NCBI RefSeq assembly: GCF_005937985.2
Contig: NZ_CP042172.1
Location: 2,790,001-2,854,000, forward strand
Origin: Arthrobacter sp. KBS0702
GTDB taxonomy: Bacteria; Actinomycetota; Actinomycetes; Actinomycetales; Micrococcaceae
Direction of reading: 5' to 3'
Length of the DNA stretch: 64,000 nucleotides
The translations under genes were made by a program, and so were the position numbers. Of the stretch, positions 29,223-37,586 are shown one piece after another. Position 1 is the stretch's first letter, and the number at the start of each line of letters is the position of its first letter. The notes under the pieces are model-generated. The model did no database searches and was not told the origin of the DNA. It worked only from the letters and a program-made list of their open reading frames with translations.

Positions 29223-29813
29223 TTAGTTCTCTTCGGTGGCTGCGGCTTCGGCCGGAGCTTCGGTCTCTGCTGCTTCTGCGGCCGGGGCTTCTTCAGCGGC
29301 GGGCGCTTCGGCAGCTGCCGGTGCACCGTTCTCTTCTTCAAGCTTCAGGCGCAGGGCGTCGATGATGCGTGCAGCAGCGGCAGCAGGAGCCTTGAGGATG
29401 CCTGCAACCTTGGCGAGCTGCAGCTCGCGGGACTCGAGTGCTGCCAGGGCAGCAACTTCGCTGGCGTTCAGTGCCTTGCCCTCGAAGTAACCGGTCTTGA
29501 TGACCAGCTGCTTGTTGGCCTTGGCAAAATCCGTCAGGCTCTTGGCAGCTGCAACTGCGTCACCCTTGATGAACGCGATTGCAGTGGGGCCGGCAAGCTG
29601 GCCGTCGAATGCTTCGACGCCGGCTTCCTTGGCTGCAATGGCGGTCAGGGTGTTCTTGACGACCGCGAACTTGGTGTCCTGGCCGAGAGAAACACGCAGC
29701 TGCTTGAGCTGTGCAACGGTGAGCCCACGGTATTCGGTCAGGACAGCGGCGTTCGATTCCTTGAAATCGTTAGTGATCTCAGCTACTGCTGAAACCTTGG
29801 TAGGCGTTGCCAT
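29223..29813 (-). CDS. rplJ: 50S ribosomal protein L10
   Basis: A 196-residue L10, the stalk base that carries L7/L12 dimers. The ATG at 29813 gives MATPTKVSAVAEITNDFKES with a GAAGGAGG ribosome binding site; an upstream in-frame extension is not supported. The body has TEYRGLTVAQLKQLRVSLGQ and the C-terminal helix that binds L12. The last 30 residues are an alanine/glutamate-rich tail. An attenuator-like hairpin lies 53 bases upstream (29866-29902). Confidence 0.97.
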   Translation of the reverse strand: MATPTKVSAVAEITNDFKESNAAVLTEYRGLTVAQLKQLRVSLGQDTKFAVVKNTLTAIAAKEAGVEAFDGQLAGPTAIAFIKGDAVAAAKSLTDFAKANKQLVIKTGYFEGKALNASEVAALAALESRELQLAKVAGILKAPAAAAARIIDALRLKLEEENGAPAAAEAPAAEEAPAAEAAETEAPAEAAATEEN

Positions 29814-29865
29814 AACCCTCCTTCCGGGGATAGTGCCGGTATGTCCGGGTCCCCGCTCGGATGAG

Positions 29866-29990
29866 CTAAAAACTAAAAACGCCCCGCGCAGATGCACGGG
29901 GCTTGTCTCGACGCGGTCAATGACTGCGGAGCTTTGCTTCGTTCACCTGCGCCGGCCGCCCTATGTTCAGGGTCCTTCGTCTGGAGATTC
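29866..29990 (-). promoter_or_regulatory. Putative L10 leader with attenuator upstream of rplJ
   Basis: On the minus strand a 9-bp stem GCCCCGTGC / GCGCGGGGC (29902-29894 and 29889-29881) is followed by GTTTTTAGTTTTT, a classical intrinsic terminator placed 53 bases before the rplJ ATG. Upstream (about 29905-29990) lies sequence with GGCGCAGGTGAACGAAG, reminiscent of the L10-binding leader. This suggests autoregulation of rplJL by L10; it could also simply terminate the upstream acetyltransferase transcript. Confidence 0.55.
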
Positions 29991-30073
29991 ACTGCGCCTC
30001 CCCGGCGCGGCTGCAGAAGTGAGCCTTGCTTGGGAGAGTGGATTTCCAACAACCGACGGTCTTTGGTCTTCCC

Positions 30074-30103
30074 AGCTTACGGGACGAGGCCCGCGCGTTC
30101 CAA
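30074..30103 (-). promoter_or_regulatory. Candidate rplJL promoter
   Basis: On the minus strand TTGGAA (30103-30098) and TAAGCT (30079-30074) lie 18 bp apart, giving a start near 30067 and a leader of about 250 bases that includes the putative L10 leader and attenuator. Both boxes are only moderate matches. Confidence 0.3.
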
Positions 30104-30109
30104 ATCGGC

Positions 30110-31240
30110 TCAGCTGACGCTGGGTCCGAAGTCGGGCAGTTCCTTCTGCCAGATTCCTGTCACGCCGGCCGTAGTGAAGCCGAGCTGTTTGTTCACGGTG
30201 AGGAGATACCGGTTTTCCGGGGCGTTCCAGGTGTAAAGGACCCGAGCGTCCGGGAACTGCTCGGTGAGCCGTTCCATGTTGACCACCTTGATCAGCAGCC
30301 CCAGCTTATTGCCGCGGTGCTCCCGCAGGACGACGGTGTCGTCCTGGAAGACGACGTCGGGGCGCAGCGCCAGGACACTGATAGTCGTCAGCCCCACCAG
30401 TGCCCCGCTGGCGATGTGTTCGACGGCGGTGACCACGGTCCGGCGGCCCTGCGCGATGGCGACGTCTTCCGCCTCGCGGAGGATCCCGCCGTCGAACACC
30501 AGGTCCGCGTTTTCAGTCCCGGGGATCCCGTCTTCCCCGGCCTGGTTCTCCAGTGCCGCCACGGCCTCAAGCCACTGCTCGGGGCAGCGGTCCGTCCAGT
30601 GGTGCAGCCGGTACCGCCCAGCGTTGGCCTCCTCCGCTTCCGCCTGCAGGTCGGCGACGAGCTTGCTGTCCAGGGGCAGGGCGCAGGAGCTGAACTGTTC
30701 GATGTGCTGCAAGGTGTAGCCGGTGTGCTGGGCGAACTCCACCTCCCGGCTGTTCAGCGGAACGAACCCGAGGCCGGAGCCGGGGATCAGCTGCCCTGCC
30801 TTGCTGTCCGCCAGCGTGGCACCGGGATGGTTTGTGTCGATCAGGATGGTGTGGCGGCCCTCGTCCCGGGCGAAGCGCTCCGCCGCCTCCAGCAGCCGCC
30901 GGCCGACGCCCCGGCCTTGGAACTCGGGCAGGATGTCCAGGGTGAATTCGGCGAGGTCCAGGTTGTCCGAGAGCGGCAGCGCGATGTCCACGGTCCCCAC
31001 GATCTCGCCGTCGACCCTGGCCACCAGGATCACCTGACGTTCATAGGGGTCGGCCATTTCGAGCAGCTTCTCGAGCGGGGCGTAGGCGAGGTCGTCGCTG
31101 CCCCAGGTCTGCATCCGGACCTTACGGCCCACTTCGACGGCGGCAAGGAAGTCCGCCGCATCCGGTCCGTCCAGCGAATCCGGGATCCAGAGTTGCTCGA
31201 CCTGTACCTCGTTTGCCATAGCGGGCATGTTCCCAGCCAT
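30110..31240 (-). CDS. Double-GNAT acetyltransferase, paralogue 1
   Basis: About 376 residues with two GNAT-like halves. The N-terminal half has the acetyl-CoA binding signature in LDILPEFQGRGVGRRLLEAA; the C-terminal half has VVLREHRGNKLGLLIKVVNM. The next upstream gene (31338-32450) is a diverged paralogue with the same two-domain plan. The ATG at 31240 is chosen for an AGGCGG site four bases upstream; ATGs at 31228 or 31219 are possible. Substrate unknown; position between rplA and rplJ is unusual for an acetyltransferase. Confidence 0.85.
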   Translation of the reverse strand: MAGNMPAMANEVQVEQLWIPDSLDGPDAADFLAAVEVGRKVRMQTWGSDDLAYAPLEKLLEMADPYERQVILVARVDGEIVGTVDIALPLSDNLDLAEFTLDILPEFQGRGVGRRLLEAAERFARDEGRHTILIDTNHPGATLADSKAGQLIPGSGLGFVPLNSREVEFAQHTGYTLQHIEQFSSCALPLDSKLVADLQAEAEEANAGRYRLHHWTDRCPEQWLEAVAALENQAGEDGIPGTENADLVFDGGILREAEDVAIAQGRRTVVTAVEHIASGALVGLTTISVLALRPDVVFQDDTVVLREHRGNKLGLLIKVVNMERLTEQFPDARVLYTWNAPENRYLLTVNKQLGFTTAGVTGIWQKELPDFGPSVS

Positions 31241-31337
31241 TCTGCCGCCTTTCAAGCGTCAGCATATGCCCGTTCGGGCCCGCATTCCATGGCCCGGCGG
31301 GCTCAGTTTTCGGCCCTCCGGGCTCCCCTGGCGGAAC

Positions 31338-32450
31338 TCAGTCCAGCGCGACGGCGCTCCCCGCATCGGCGGACTTCTGCCACTCCCCGTCCCAGCCTGC
31401 CGGCCGGAATCCGAGGGCGACGTTGATCGCCAGCATGTGGCCGTTTTCGGCGGCGTTGAAAGTGGTGACCCGCCGGACGTCAGGGTAGTCCGCGAGGCGC
31501 CGGAGATTGGCGATCTTGACGAGCATCCCGAGGTGGTGGCCTCGGTGGGCGGCGGCGACGAGGGTGTCGTCCTGCTCTGCCAGCCAGGGCTTGCCGGGCG
31601 CCAGTTCGAGTACGGAGTAGGCCGCCAGCTCGCCGCTGCCACGGTGCCGTGCGGCCGTCACGAGCGAGGTGTTGCCGGCCCGCTTCCACGTGTCCTCGAC
31701 GTGGCGGACGCGGGCGGCGTCCCAGGATTCCTCCTCGTAGCTGAGGCCTCCGGTCGGCGCGTCGGTGCTCATCCGTGACATCAGGACGGCAAGTTGCGCC
31801 ACGTGCTCCTCCGGGCAGTGGTCCGTCCAGCTCAACAGTTCGTACGCTGTTGCCCTGGTCCGGGCTTCGTTTTCCAGGCGGTCAAGTTCAGGGGCGGCGG
31901 CGGTGACGTCCAGGCTGCTGTACCGTTCCACCTGTTCGAGCCGGTAGCCCGCCCTCGTGGCGAAGCGGACACCGCGCGCAGCCGCCGGCACCGCACCGGC
32001 GCCGGTCAGCGGCGCGAGCACGTCCGGACCGCCGGCGTCGAAGTCTGCCGGGTGTTCGGTGAAGCTCTTCAGGACGGTGCGGCCGTCGGCGGCGGCCAGT
32101 GCTTCCGCGTGCTCGAGCAGCGCGCGGCCGATCCCCCGTCCGGCGTATGCCTTCAGCACGGCAACGTGCAGGAGCGCACTGCCCAGGTTTTCCTGCTGCC
32201 CGAATCGGACCCAGGACCTCGCCGCCATCTGTCCGTCGACGCGCACGAAGAAGATCCGCATCCGGGTATAGGCGTTGTCCCGCCAATAGCGCAGCCGCGC
32301 CTGCGCCGTCGTCGCGCGGTCCAGGCCGCCCCAGGTTTCCAGCGTCAGGGCGTCACAGAGTCGGCCGACTTCGAGGAACTCGGCGGCGTCCGGCGCGTCG
32401 AGCGATTCCGGGAGGGCCAGGGCTTCTATGCGGTACGTGGCGGCGTTCAC
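31338..32450 (-). CDS. Double-GNAT acetyltransferase, paralogue 2
   Basis: A 370-residue protein with two GNAT-like domains. Acetyl-CoA signatures are VAVLKAYAGRGIGRALLEHA in the first half and VAAAHRGHHLGMLVKIANLR in the second. It shares the PESLDAPDAAEFLEVGRL-type start and the C-terminal NAAENGHMLAINVALGFRPA with paralogue 1, so the pair arose by tandem duplication. It starts at GTG (32450). A TAGGCT hexamer ends six bases before the start and no ribosome binding site is visible, so the mRNA is probably leaderless. Substrate unknown. Confidence 0.88.
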   Translation of the reverse strand: MNAATYRIEALALPESLDAPDAAEFLEVGRLCDALTLETWGGLDRATTAQARLRYWRDNAYTRMRIFFVRVDGQMAARSWVRFGQQENLGSALLHVAVLKAYAGRGIGRALLEHAEALAAADGRTVLKSFTEHPADFDAGGPDVLAPLTGAGAVPAAARGVRFATRAGYRLEQVERYSSLDVTAAAPELDRLENEARTRATAYELLSWTDHCPEEHVAQLAVLMSRMSTDAPTGGLSYEEESWDAARVRHVEDTWKRAGNTSLVTAARHRGSGELAAYSVLELAPGKPWLAEQDDTLVAAAHRGHHLGMLVKIANLRRLADYPDVRRVTTFNAAENGHMLAINVALGFRPAGWDGEWQKSADAGSAVALD

Positions 32451-32456
32451 CGGGTC

Positions 32457-32462
32457 AGCCTA
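32457..32462 (-). promoter_or_regulatory. -10 box of a leaderless promoter (GNAT paralogue 2)
   Basis: TAGGCT on the minus strand ends six bases upstream of the GTG start at 32450, so transcription would begin at or next to the start codon. The same arrangement recurs before seven other genes in the window. Confidence 0.55.
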
Positions 32463-32481
32463 ACGGGCTCCCGGAATGCAG

Positions 32482-32515
32482 AAAAGACCGCCCCGCGGAT
32501 GCGGGACGGTCTTTT
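32482..32515 (-). terminator. Terminator of rplKA
   Basis: AAAAGACCG...CGGTCTTTT arms with CCCCGC/GCGGGA inner pairing form a near-perfect 15-bp stem around a GGAT loop, 31 bases after the rplA stop. On the minus strand the stem ends in TTTTC. It separates rplKA from the acetyltransferase genes. Confidence 0.85.
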
Positions 32516-32545
32516 CGCTGCTTGTGACGGCAGGCCTGTTGAGGA

Positions 32546-33253
32546 TTAGACCTCGGTCAGGACCTTGGTGACGTTGGGGTCAACCGAGATGCCCGGGCCG
32601 AACGTGGTGGCGACGGTGGCCTTCTGGATGTAGCGGCCCTTGGAAGCGGACGGCTTGAGGCGAAGAACCTCTTCCAGTGCGGCCGCGTAGTTCTCGGCCA
32701 GCTTGATGGCGTCGAAGGATACCTTGCCGATGATGAAGTGCAGGTTCGAGTGCTTGTCGACGCGGAAGTCGATTTTGCCGCCCTTGATGTCGTTGACGGC
32801 CTTGGTGACGTCAGCGGTAACGGTGCCGGTCTTCGGGTTCGGCATCAGGTTGCGCGGGCCGAGGACCTTACCGAGGCGGCCAACCTTGCCCATGAGGTCA
32901 GGGGTGGCGACGGCGGCGTCGAAGTCGGTCCAGCCGCCGGCGATCTTTTCGATCAGGTCGTCGGAACCAACGAAGTCGGCGCCGGCGGCGATGGCGGCCT
33001 CAGCCTTGTCGCCCGTGGCGAAGACGAGGACGCGGGCGACCTTGCCGGTGCCGTGCGGCAGGTTGACGGTACCGCGGACCATCTGGTCGGCCTTGCGGGG
33101 GTCGACGCCGAGACGGAACGCGACCTCAACGGTGGCGTCGAACTTGGACGGGTTGGTGTCCTTGGCGAGGGTCACTGCCTCGAACGGCGCGTAGAACTTC
33201 TCCGCGTCGATCTTGGCGGCGGCTGCCTCATATGCTTTGCTGCGCTTTGCCAT
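32546..33253 (-). CDS. rplA: 50S ribosomal protein L1
   Basis: A 235-residue L1, the E-site stalk protein and translational repressor of its own operon in many bacteria. It contains [40 protein letters not shown] and [20 protein letters not shown], all family signatures. Length is standard. It lies 140 bases after rplK and is followed by a strong terminator. Confidence 0.98.
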   Translation of the reverse strand: MAKRSKAYEAAAAKIDAEKFYAPFEAVTLAKDTNPSKFDATVEVAFRLGVDPRKADQMVRGTVNLPHGTGKVARVLVFATGDKAEAAIAAGADFVGSDDLIEKIAGGWTDFDAAVATPDLMGKVGRLGKVLGPRNLMPNPKTGTVTADVTKAVNDIKGGKIDFRVDKHSNLHFIIGKVSFDAIKLAENYAAALEEVLRLKPSASKGRYIQKATVATTFGPGISVDPNVTKVLTEV

Positions 33254-33393
33254 GCTGCTTATTCTCCTTGTGCAGTTGTGGTCTGCGGACCGCGCTGGGC
33301 CCTGCCACAGTCGGATTCCTGAACGGTTGATCCGTTCCGGGGGTCCGACATCTCAATGTTTAGGTGGTGCCGGTCGCCCGGCGGGGAAGGCAA

Positions 33394-33825
33394 TTAGCCT
33401 TCGACGGTGATACCCATGGAGCGGGCGGTGCCGGCGATGATCTTCGCGGCGCCTTCCAGGCTGGTGGCGTTGAGGTCTTCCATCTTGGTGGAGGCGATCT
33501 CGTTGACCTGGGCCTGGGTCAGCTTGGCAACCTTGACGGTGTGCGGGGTAGCCGAACCCTTGGCGACGCCTGCAGCCTTCTTGATGAGCTCTGCAGCCGG
33601 CGGGGTCTTGGTGATGAACGTGAACGAGCGGTCCTCGTAGACCGTGATTTCCACCGGAATAACGTTGCCGCGCTGGGCTTCCGTCGCAGCGTTGTACGCC
33701 TTGCAGAATTCCATGATGTTGACACCGTGCTGGCCAAGCGCAGGACCGATCGGCGGGGCCGGGTTGGCGGCACCTGCCTGGATCTGCAGCTTGATGAGGC
33801 CGGTGACCTTCTTCTTGGGAGCCAA
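33394..33825 (-). CDS. rplK: 50S ribosomal protein L11
   Basis: A 143-residue L11 of the GTPase-associated centre and stringent-response trigger. It contains [20 protein letters not shown] (proline-rich thiostrepton-site region) and [14 protein letters not shown]. The prolines of the N-terminal loop are intact, so no thiostrepton-resistance change is seen. It follows nusG by 130 bases. Confidence 0.98.
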
Positions 33826-33909
33826 TGTAGGGTCCTTCTCTCAATTACGTCCTGGGACACAGGAGCGTGCCTCAGGTTGGTGGCCGCCATGGCGAGGCGG
33901 CCGGCCGCT

Positions 33910-33936
33910 CCGGGGCTGCTAAGCGGGCAGCCCGGG
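33910..33936 (-). terminator. Hairpin after nusG, possible terminator
   Basis: GGGCTGC and GCAGCCC arms, extended imperfectly by flanking C and G bases, form a short strong hairpin about 20 bases after the nusG stop. No T-run follows, so readthrough into rplK is likely. Confidence 0.4.
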
Positions 33937-33955
33937 GCGAATTCTGTGGATGAAG

Positions 33956-34792
33956 CTAGATCTTGCTGACCTGGTTGAACGCCAGGGTGACCGGGGTCTC
34001 GCGCTCGAAGATGGAGACCAGCACCACAAGGGTCTGCGAATCGACCTTGATCTCGGAGATCGTGGCGGGCAGGGTCTCGAAGGGACCCTCCTTGACGATA
34101 ACCGATTCGCCGACCTCGAAGTCGACGTCGACCGCGGCGGCAGCGTGCTTGACCGGCTTGCCCTTCTCGGCCTGCTCTTCTTCGAAGACCGGCGCGAGCA
34201 TGGAGAAGACCTCGTCGAGGCGCAGCGGCACGGGGTTGTGGGCGTTGCCCACGAAGCCGGTGACGCCCGGGGTGTGGCGGACGGCGCCCCACGAGGCGTC
34301 CGTCAGGTCCATGCGGACCAGGACGTAGCCGGGGATGCGGACGCGGTTGATGACCTTGCGCTGAGCGTTCTTGATCTCAACGACTTCCTCCATCGGCACC
34401 TGGATCTCGAAGATGTAATCTTCCATGTCCAGGGTCTGGATGCGGGTTTCAAGGTTGGCCTTGACGCGGTTTTCGTAGCCTGCGTAGGAGTGGATGACGT
34501 ACCAGTCACCCTCCTGGCGGCGCAGCTTGGCCTTGAATTCGTCGGCCGGGTCGACCTCGGCAGCGGCGGCGGCTACGGCCAGAGCGTCGCCTTCCTCGCC
34601 GGCTTCGGTTTCCTCGGCGGCTACGGCTTCGTCGGCAGACTCCTCGGCGTCGTCAGATGCGGGCGCAGCAGACTCAGCCTCGGACTCTTCCGTGGTTTCC
34701 ACCGCGGCGTCCTGGCTCTTATCCAGCTCAGTCTCGTTTACCTCGAGCTCCTGCTCAGACACTTGGTCTCCTGCTTCCTCATTGCCTAACAT
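33956..34792 (-). CDS. nusG: Transcription termination/antitermination protein NusG
   Basis: A 278-residue NusG. Residues about 1-90 are an acidic, alanine-rich extension ([20 protein letters not shown] and similar), common in actinobacteria. The NGN domain follows ([20 protein letters not shown], then [20 protein letters not shown]). A C-terminal KOW domain is present ([20 protein letters not shown]). It couples transcription to translation through S10. Order secE-nusG-rplK-rplA is the universal arrangement. Confidence 0.98.
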   Translation of the reverse strand: MLGNEEAGDQVSEQELEVNETELDKSQDAAVETTEESEAESAAPASDDAEESADEAVAAEETEAGEEGDALAVAAAAAEVDPADEFKAKLRRQEGDWYVIHSYAGYENRVKANLETRIQTLDMEDYIFEIQVPMEEVVEIKNAQRKVINRVRIPGYVLVRMDLTDASWGAVRHTPGVTGFVGNAHNPVPLRLDEVFSMLAPVFEEEQAEKGKPVKHAAAAVDVDFEVGESVIVKEGPFETLPATISEIKVDSQTLVVLVSIFERETPVTLAFNQVSKI

Positions 34793-34873
34793 GCCTATTT
34801 AAATGACTCAATTCCGCACACCCCGCGGAAGCTCCGGTTTCCCGGAGTCCACGCAGTCTGCGGACCGGTCGCC

Positions 34874-35158
34874 TTAGCGGTCCGTGGCGCCTGTTTTGCC
34901 GAATACCCAGCTCACTCCGGTCCCGAAGGCCAGGTCCAGCAGGGTGACGATCACCATCATGATGACCACGAACACCAGCACCACGAGCGTGTAGTTGATC
35001 AGTTCCTTGCGGGTGGGTGCAACGACCTTCTTCAGTTCGCCGATGACCTGGCGGACGAAGAGTGCAATCCGAGCGAAGAATCCTGCCTTGGGGGCATTCT
35101 TGGCGGGGCGGCCTTGGGAGCTGCTGGCAGCTGTTTCGGTCACCTGATCCTCACTCAT
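34874..35158 (-). CDS. secE: Preprotein translocase subunit SecE
   Basis: A 94-residue SecE. The N-terminal cytoplasmic amphipathic helix (FARIALFVRQVIGELKKVVA) precedes the conserved PTRKELINYT and one transmembrane segment (LVVLVFVVIMMVIVTLLDLA, about residues 58-77). It anchors SecY in the Sec translocon. It lies between tRNA-Trp and nusG, the typical location. Confidence 0.97.
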   Translation of the reverse strand: MSEDQVTETAASSSQGRPAKNAPKAGFFARIALFVRQVIGELKKVVAPTRKELINYTLVVLVFVVIMMVIVTLLDLAFGTGVSWVFGKTGATDR

Positions 35159-35237
35159 CCTCGCGATGTCGGATACCCGGCTCTGGACTGAACCATGGTT
35201 GCTGCGCTGGTTCCGATAAACCCCGGAACAGCTTGCG

Positions 35238-35310
35238 CAGGGCAGACAGGACTCGAACCTGCAACCTGCGGTTTTGGAGACCGCTGCGCTACCAATTGCG
35301 CCACTACCCT
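35238..35310 (-). tRNA. tRNA-Trp (anticodon CCA)
   Basis: Read on the minus strand a 73-nt cloverleaf starts AGGGTAG and ends CTGCCCTG. The acceptor stem has seven pairs (one G-T), the D arm contains AATTGGTAGCGCA, the anticodon loop is CTCCAAA with CCA, and the T arm GCAGGTTCGAGTCCTGT is canonical. CCA is not encoded. tRNA-Trp immediately upstream of secE-nusG is a widespread bacterial arrangement. Confidence 0.97.
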
Positions 35311-35396
35311 ATGGATCGAAAACCGGTCAGACTGCGCATTTTCCGCAGGTTTCCCTGAGGCGCACGCCATCATCGTGTTTTCAACACCGGAGAACC

Positions 35397-35402
35397 AGTC
35401 TA
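35397..35402 (-). promoter_or_regulatory. Possible -10 box of the tRNA-Trp/secE transcript
   Basis: TAGACT on the minus strand lies 87 bases upstream of the tRNA 5' end. No convincing -35 is visible at 16-18 bp. TAGACT is a recurrent -10 form in this window. Confidence 0.3.
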
Positions 35403-35596
35403 CGCAACAACTGCGTCCACGTCGAACCGGCTCCCTCCGGACCCCGCGGCCTGCGGAAATCGGCGGACCCTGAGGTCTCATTCCCGCTATGGGTCACATT
35501 CACACCCGGCACCCCGGAGGATCCGCTGAACAGCATAGAGTAGATTTCGTCGAATCCCACATCCAGCCACGAGCTGAACGCGAAGAACGGACCCCA

Positions 35597-36814
35597 ATGC
35601 CTGCCGCCCGCATCTCCCAGCGCATTTCCGCCATAGCCGAATCCGCCACACTGGCTGTTGATGCCAAGGCGAAGGCGTTGAAGGCGGCCGGCCGGCCGGT
35701 TATTGGTTTCGGCGCCGGCGAACCCGACTTTCCCACTCCGGGGTACATCGTCGACGCCGCCATCGAGGCAGCGGGCCAGCCCAAGTACCACCGGTATTCC
35801 CCTGCCGGCGGGCTGCCGGAGCTGAAGCAGGCCATCGCGGACAAGACTTTCCGGGACTCCGGCTACAAGGCCGAAGCCTCCCAGGTGCTGGTCACCAACG
35901 GCGGCAAGCAGGCCGTCTACAACACTTTCGCCACGCTGCTGGACCCGGGCGACGAGGTGATTGTCCCGACGCCGTTCTGGACCACCTACCCCGAAGCCAT
36001 CCGGCTGGCCGGCGGCGTTCCGGTGGAGGTCTTCGCCGGCCCCGAGCAGGGCTACCTGGTCACCGTGGAGCAGTTGGAAGCGGCCGTCACGGACCGGACC
36101 AAGATCCTGCTCTTCGTCTCCCCGTCCAACCCCACCGGCGCCGTCTACTCACCGGAGCAGGTCAAGGAGATCGGCCAGTGGGCCGCCGCCAAGGGCCTCT
36201 GGGTGGTCACCGACGAGATCTACGAGCACCTGACCTACGACGGCGTGCCGTTTACTTCGATCGCCACCGCGGCCCCCGAACTTGGCGACAAGGTGGTCAT
36301 CCTCAACGGCGTCGCCAAGACCTACGCCATGACCGGCTGGCGGGTCGGATGGATGATCGGCCCGGCCGACGTCATCAAGGCCGCCACGAACCTGCAGTCG
36401 CACGCGACGTCCAATGTCTCCAACATCATGCAGATCGCGGCCCTCGCGGCCGTGTCAGGTCCGCTCGCCGCAGTGGATGAGATGAAGGTGGCGTTCGACC
36501 GCCGGCGTAAGGCCATCGTGGCCGGGCTCAACGCGATCGAGGGCGTGGACTGCCCCACCCCCAAGGGCGCGTTCTATGTCTACGCGGACGTACGGGCGCT
36601 GCTGGGCAAGGAGTTCCCCACCGCGAACGGCCCCGTCCGGCCCTCGACGTCGGCCGAACTCGCCGCGCTGATCCTGGACGAGGTGGAGGTGGCGGTGGTC
36701 CCCGGTGAGGCCTTCGGCCCCTCCGGCTACTTGCGGCTCTCCTACGCCCTGGGCGACGACGACCTCGCTACCGGCGTCGGCCGTCTCCAGGATTTCCTCG
36801 GCAAGGCCAAATAG
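35597..36814 (+). CDS. Pyridoxal phosphate-dependent aminotransferase (aspartate aminotransferase type)
   Basis: A 405-residue class I/II aminotransferase. The PLP-binding lysine is K241 in [28 protein letters not shown] near residue 40, NPTGAVYS and the substrate arginine in the C-terminal RLSYALG complete the fold-type I pattern. It resembles subgroup Ib aspartate/prephenate aminotransferases; exact substrate not determined. The ATG at 35597 gives [20 protein letters not shown], the normal N-terminus. It is divergent from secE. Confidence 0.93.
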   Translation: MPAARISQRISAIAESATLAVDAKAKALKAAGRPVIGFGAGEPDFPTPGYIVDAAIEAAGQPKYHRYSPAGGLPELKQAIADKTFRDSGYKAEASQVLVTNGGKQAVYNTFATLLDPGDEVIVPTPFWTTYPEAIRLAGGVPVEVFAGPEQGYLVTVEQLEAAVTDRTKILLFVSPSNPTGAVYSPEQVKEIGQWAAAKGLWVVTDEIYEHLTYDGVPFTSIATAAPELGDKVVILNGVAKTYAMTGWRVGWMIGPADVIKAATNLQSHATSNVSNIMQIAALAAVSGPLAAVDEMKVAFDRRRKAIVAGLNAIEGVDCPTPKGAFYVYADVRALLGKEFPTANGPVRPSTSAELAALILDEVEVAVVPGEAFGPSGYLRLSYALGDDDLATGVGRLQDFLGKAK

Positions 36815-36829
36815 CAGCCCCGAACCTCT

Positions 36830-36890
36830 GATGCTCTATCACTTAGGGTCCTTAAGCCGGGGGCATAGGGACCCTAAGTGATAGAGCATC
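36830..36890. terminator. Bidirectional terminator: 22-bp perfect inverted repeat
   Basis: Bases 36830-36851 and 36869-36890 are exact inverted copies (22 bp) around a 17-base loop. It lies between the convergent aminotransferase (plus) and response regulator (minus) genes, so it can terminate both. The arms are much less GC-rich than the surroundings (they contain GCTCTATCACTTAGGGTCC), which suggests a repeat-family or imported element. Confidence 0.8.
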
Positions 36891-36896
36891 TTTGTG

Positions 36897-37586
36897 TCAG
36901 AGGAGGCGGCGCTCCGCGGCCCAGCGGGTCAGCTCGTGCCGGCTGGAGAGCTGGAGTTTGCGCAGCACCGCGGAAACGTGGGTCTCGACCGTCTTGATCG
37001 AGATGAACAGCTCCTTGGCAACTTCCTTGTAGCTGTAGCCGCGGGCGATCAGCCGCATCACTTCGAGTTCGCGGGCCGACAGGCGGTCCAGCTCGTTGTC
37101 GGCGATGTCCGCGGGGGCGGTGCCGAAGGCGTCCAGGACAAAGCCCGCCAGCCGGGGCGAGAACACGGCGTCGCCGCCCGCTACCCGCCGCACCGCATCG
37201 CTGATCTCTGCCCCGGAGATCGTTTTGGTGACGTAGCCCCGCGCCCCGGCGCGGATCACCGAGACGACGTCCTCGGCGGCATCCGAAACGCTCAGCGCGA
37301 GGAACCTGGTGCTCCCCAGCAACGGCCCGGAGCCGGCCAGCACGTCGCGGCCGCCGCCGCCCAGTCCCCCGGGGAGGTGCACGTCCAGCAGGACGACGTC
37401 GGGCCGTGCGGCGGCGATCACGGCGACCGCTTCCTCCACCGTTCCGGCCTCACCGACCACGACGATATCCGGGTCCAGGTCGGCCTTCAGCCCGGAACGG
37501 AAGATGGCGTGGTCATCGACGATCACGACGCGCGTGGCACCGGGAGGGGTCCCTGCCCCGCTGCCGGCCACTGGCTGGTTGCTCAC
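36897..37586 (-). CDS. LuxR/NarL-family response regulator
   Basis: A 229-residue two-component regulator. The receiver domain has acidic residues DD at 24-25 and the phospho-acceptor D68 (VVLLDVHLP); the conserved lysine is in GYVTKTIS. A LuxR-type helix-turn-helix (LSARELEVMRLIARGYSYKE, then IKTVETHVSAVLRKL) occupies about residues 165-225. It overlaps the kinase gene by four bases, so this is a cognate pair. The likely targets are the divergent PspC genes. Confidence 0.94.
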   Translation of the reverse strand: MSNQPVAGSGAGTPPGATRVVIVDDHAIFRSGLKADLDPDIVVVGEAGTVEEAVAVIAAARPDVVLLDVHLPGGLGGGGRDVLAGSGPLLGSTRFLALSVSDAAEDVVSVIRAGARGYVTKTISGAEISDAVRRVAGGDAVFSPRLAGFVLDAFGTAPADIADNELDRLSARELEVMRLIARGYSYKEVAKELFISIKTVETHVSAVLRKLQLSSRHELTRWAAERRLL

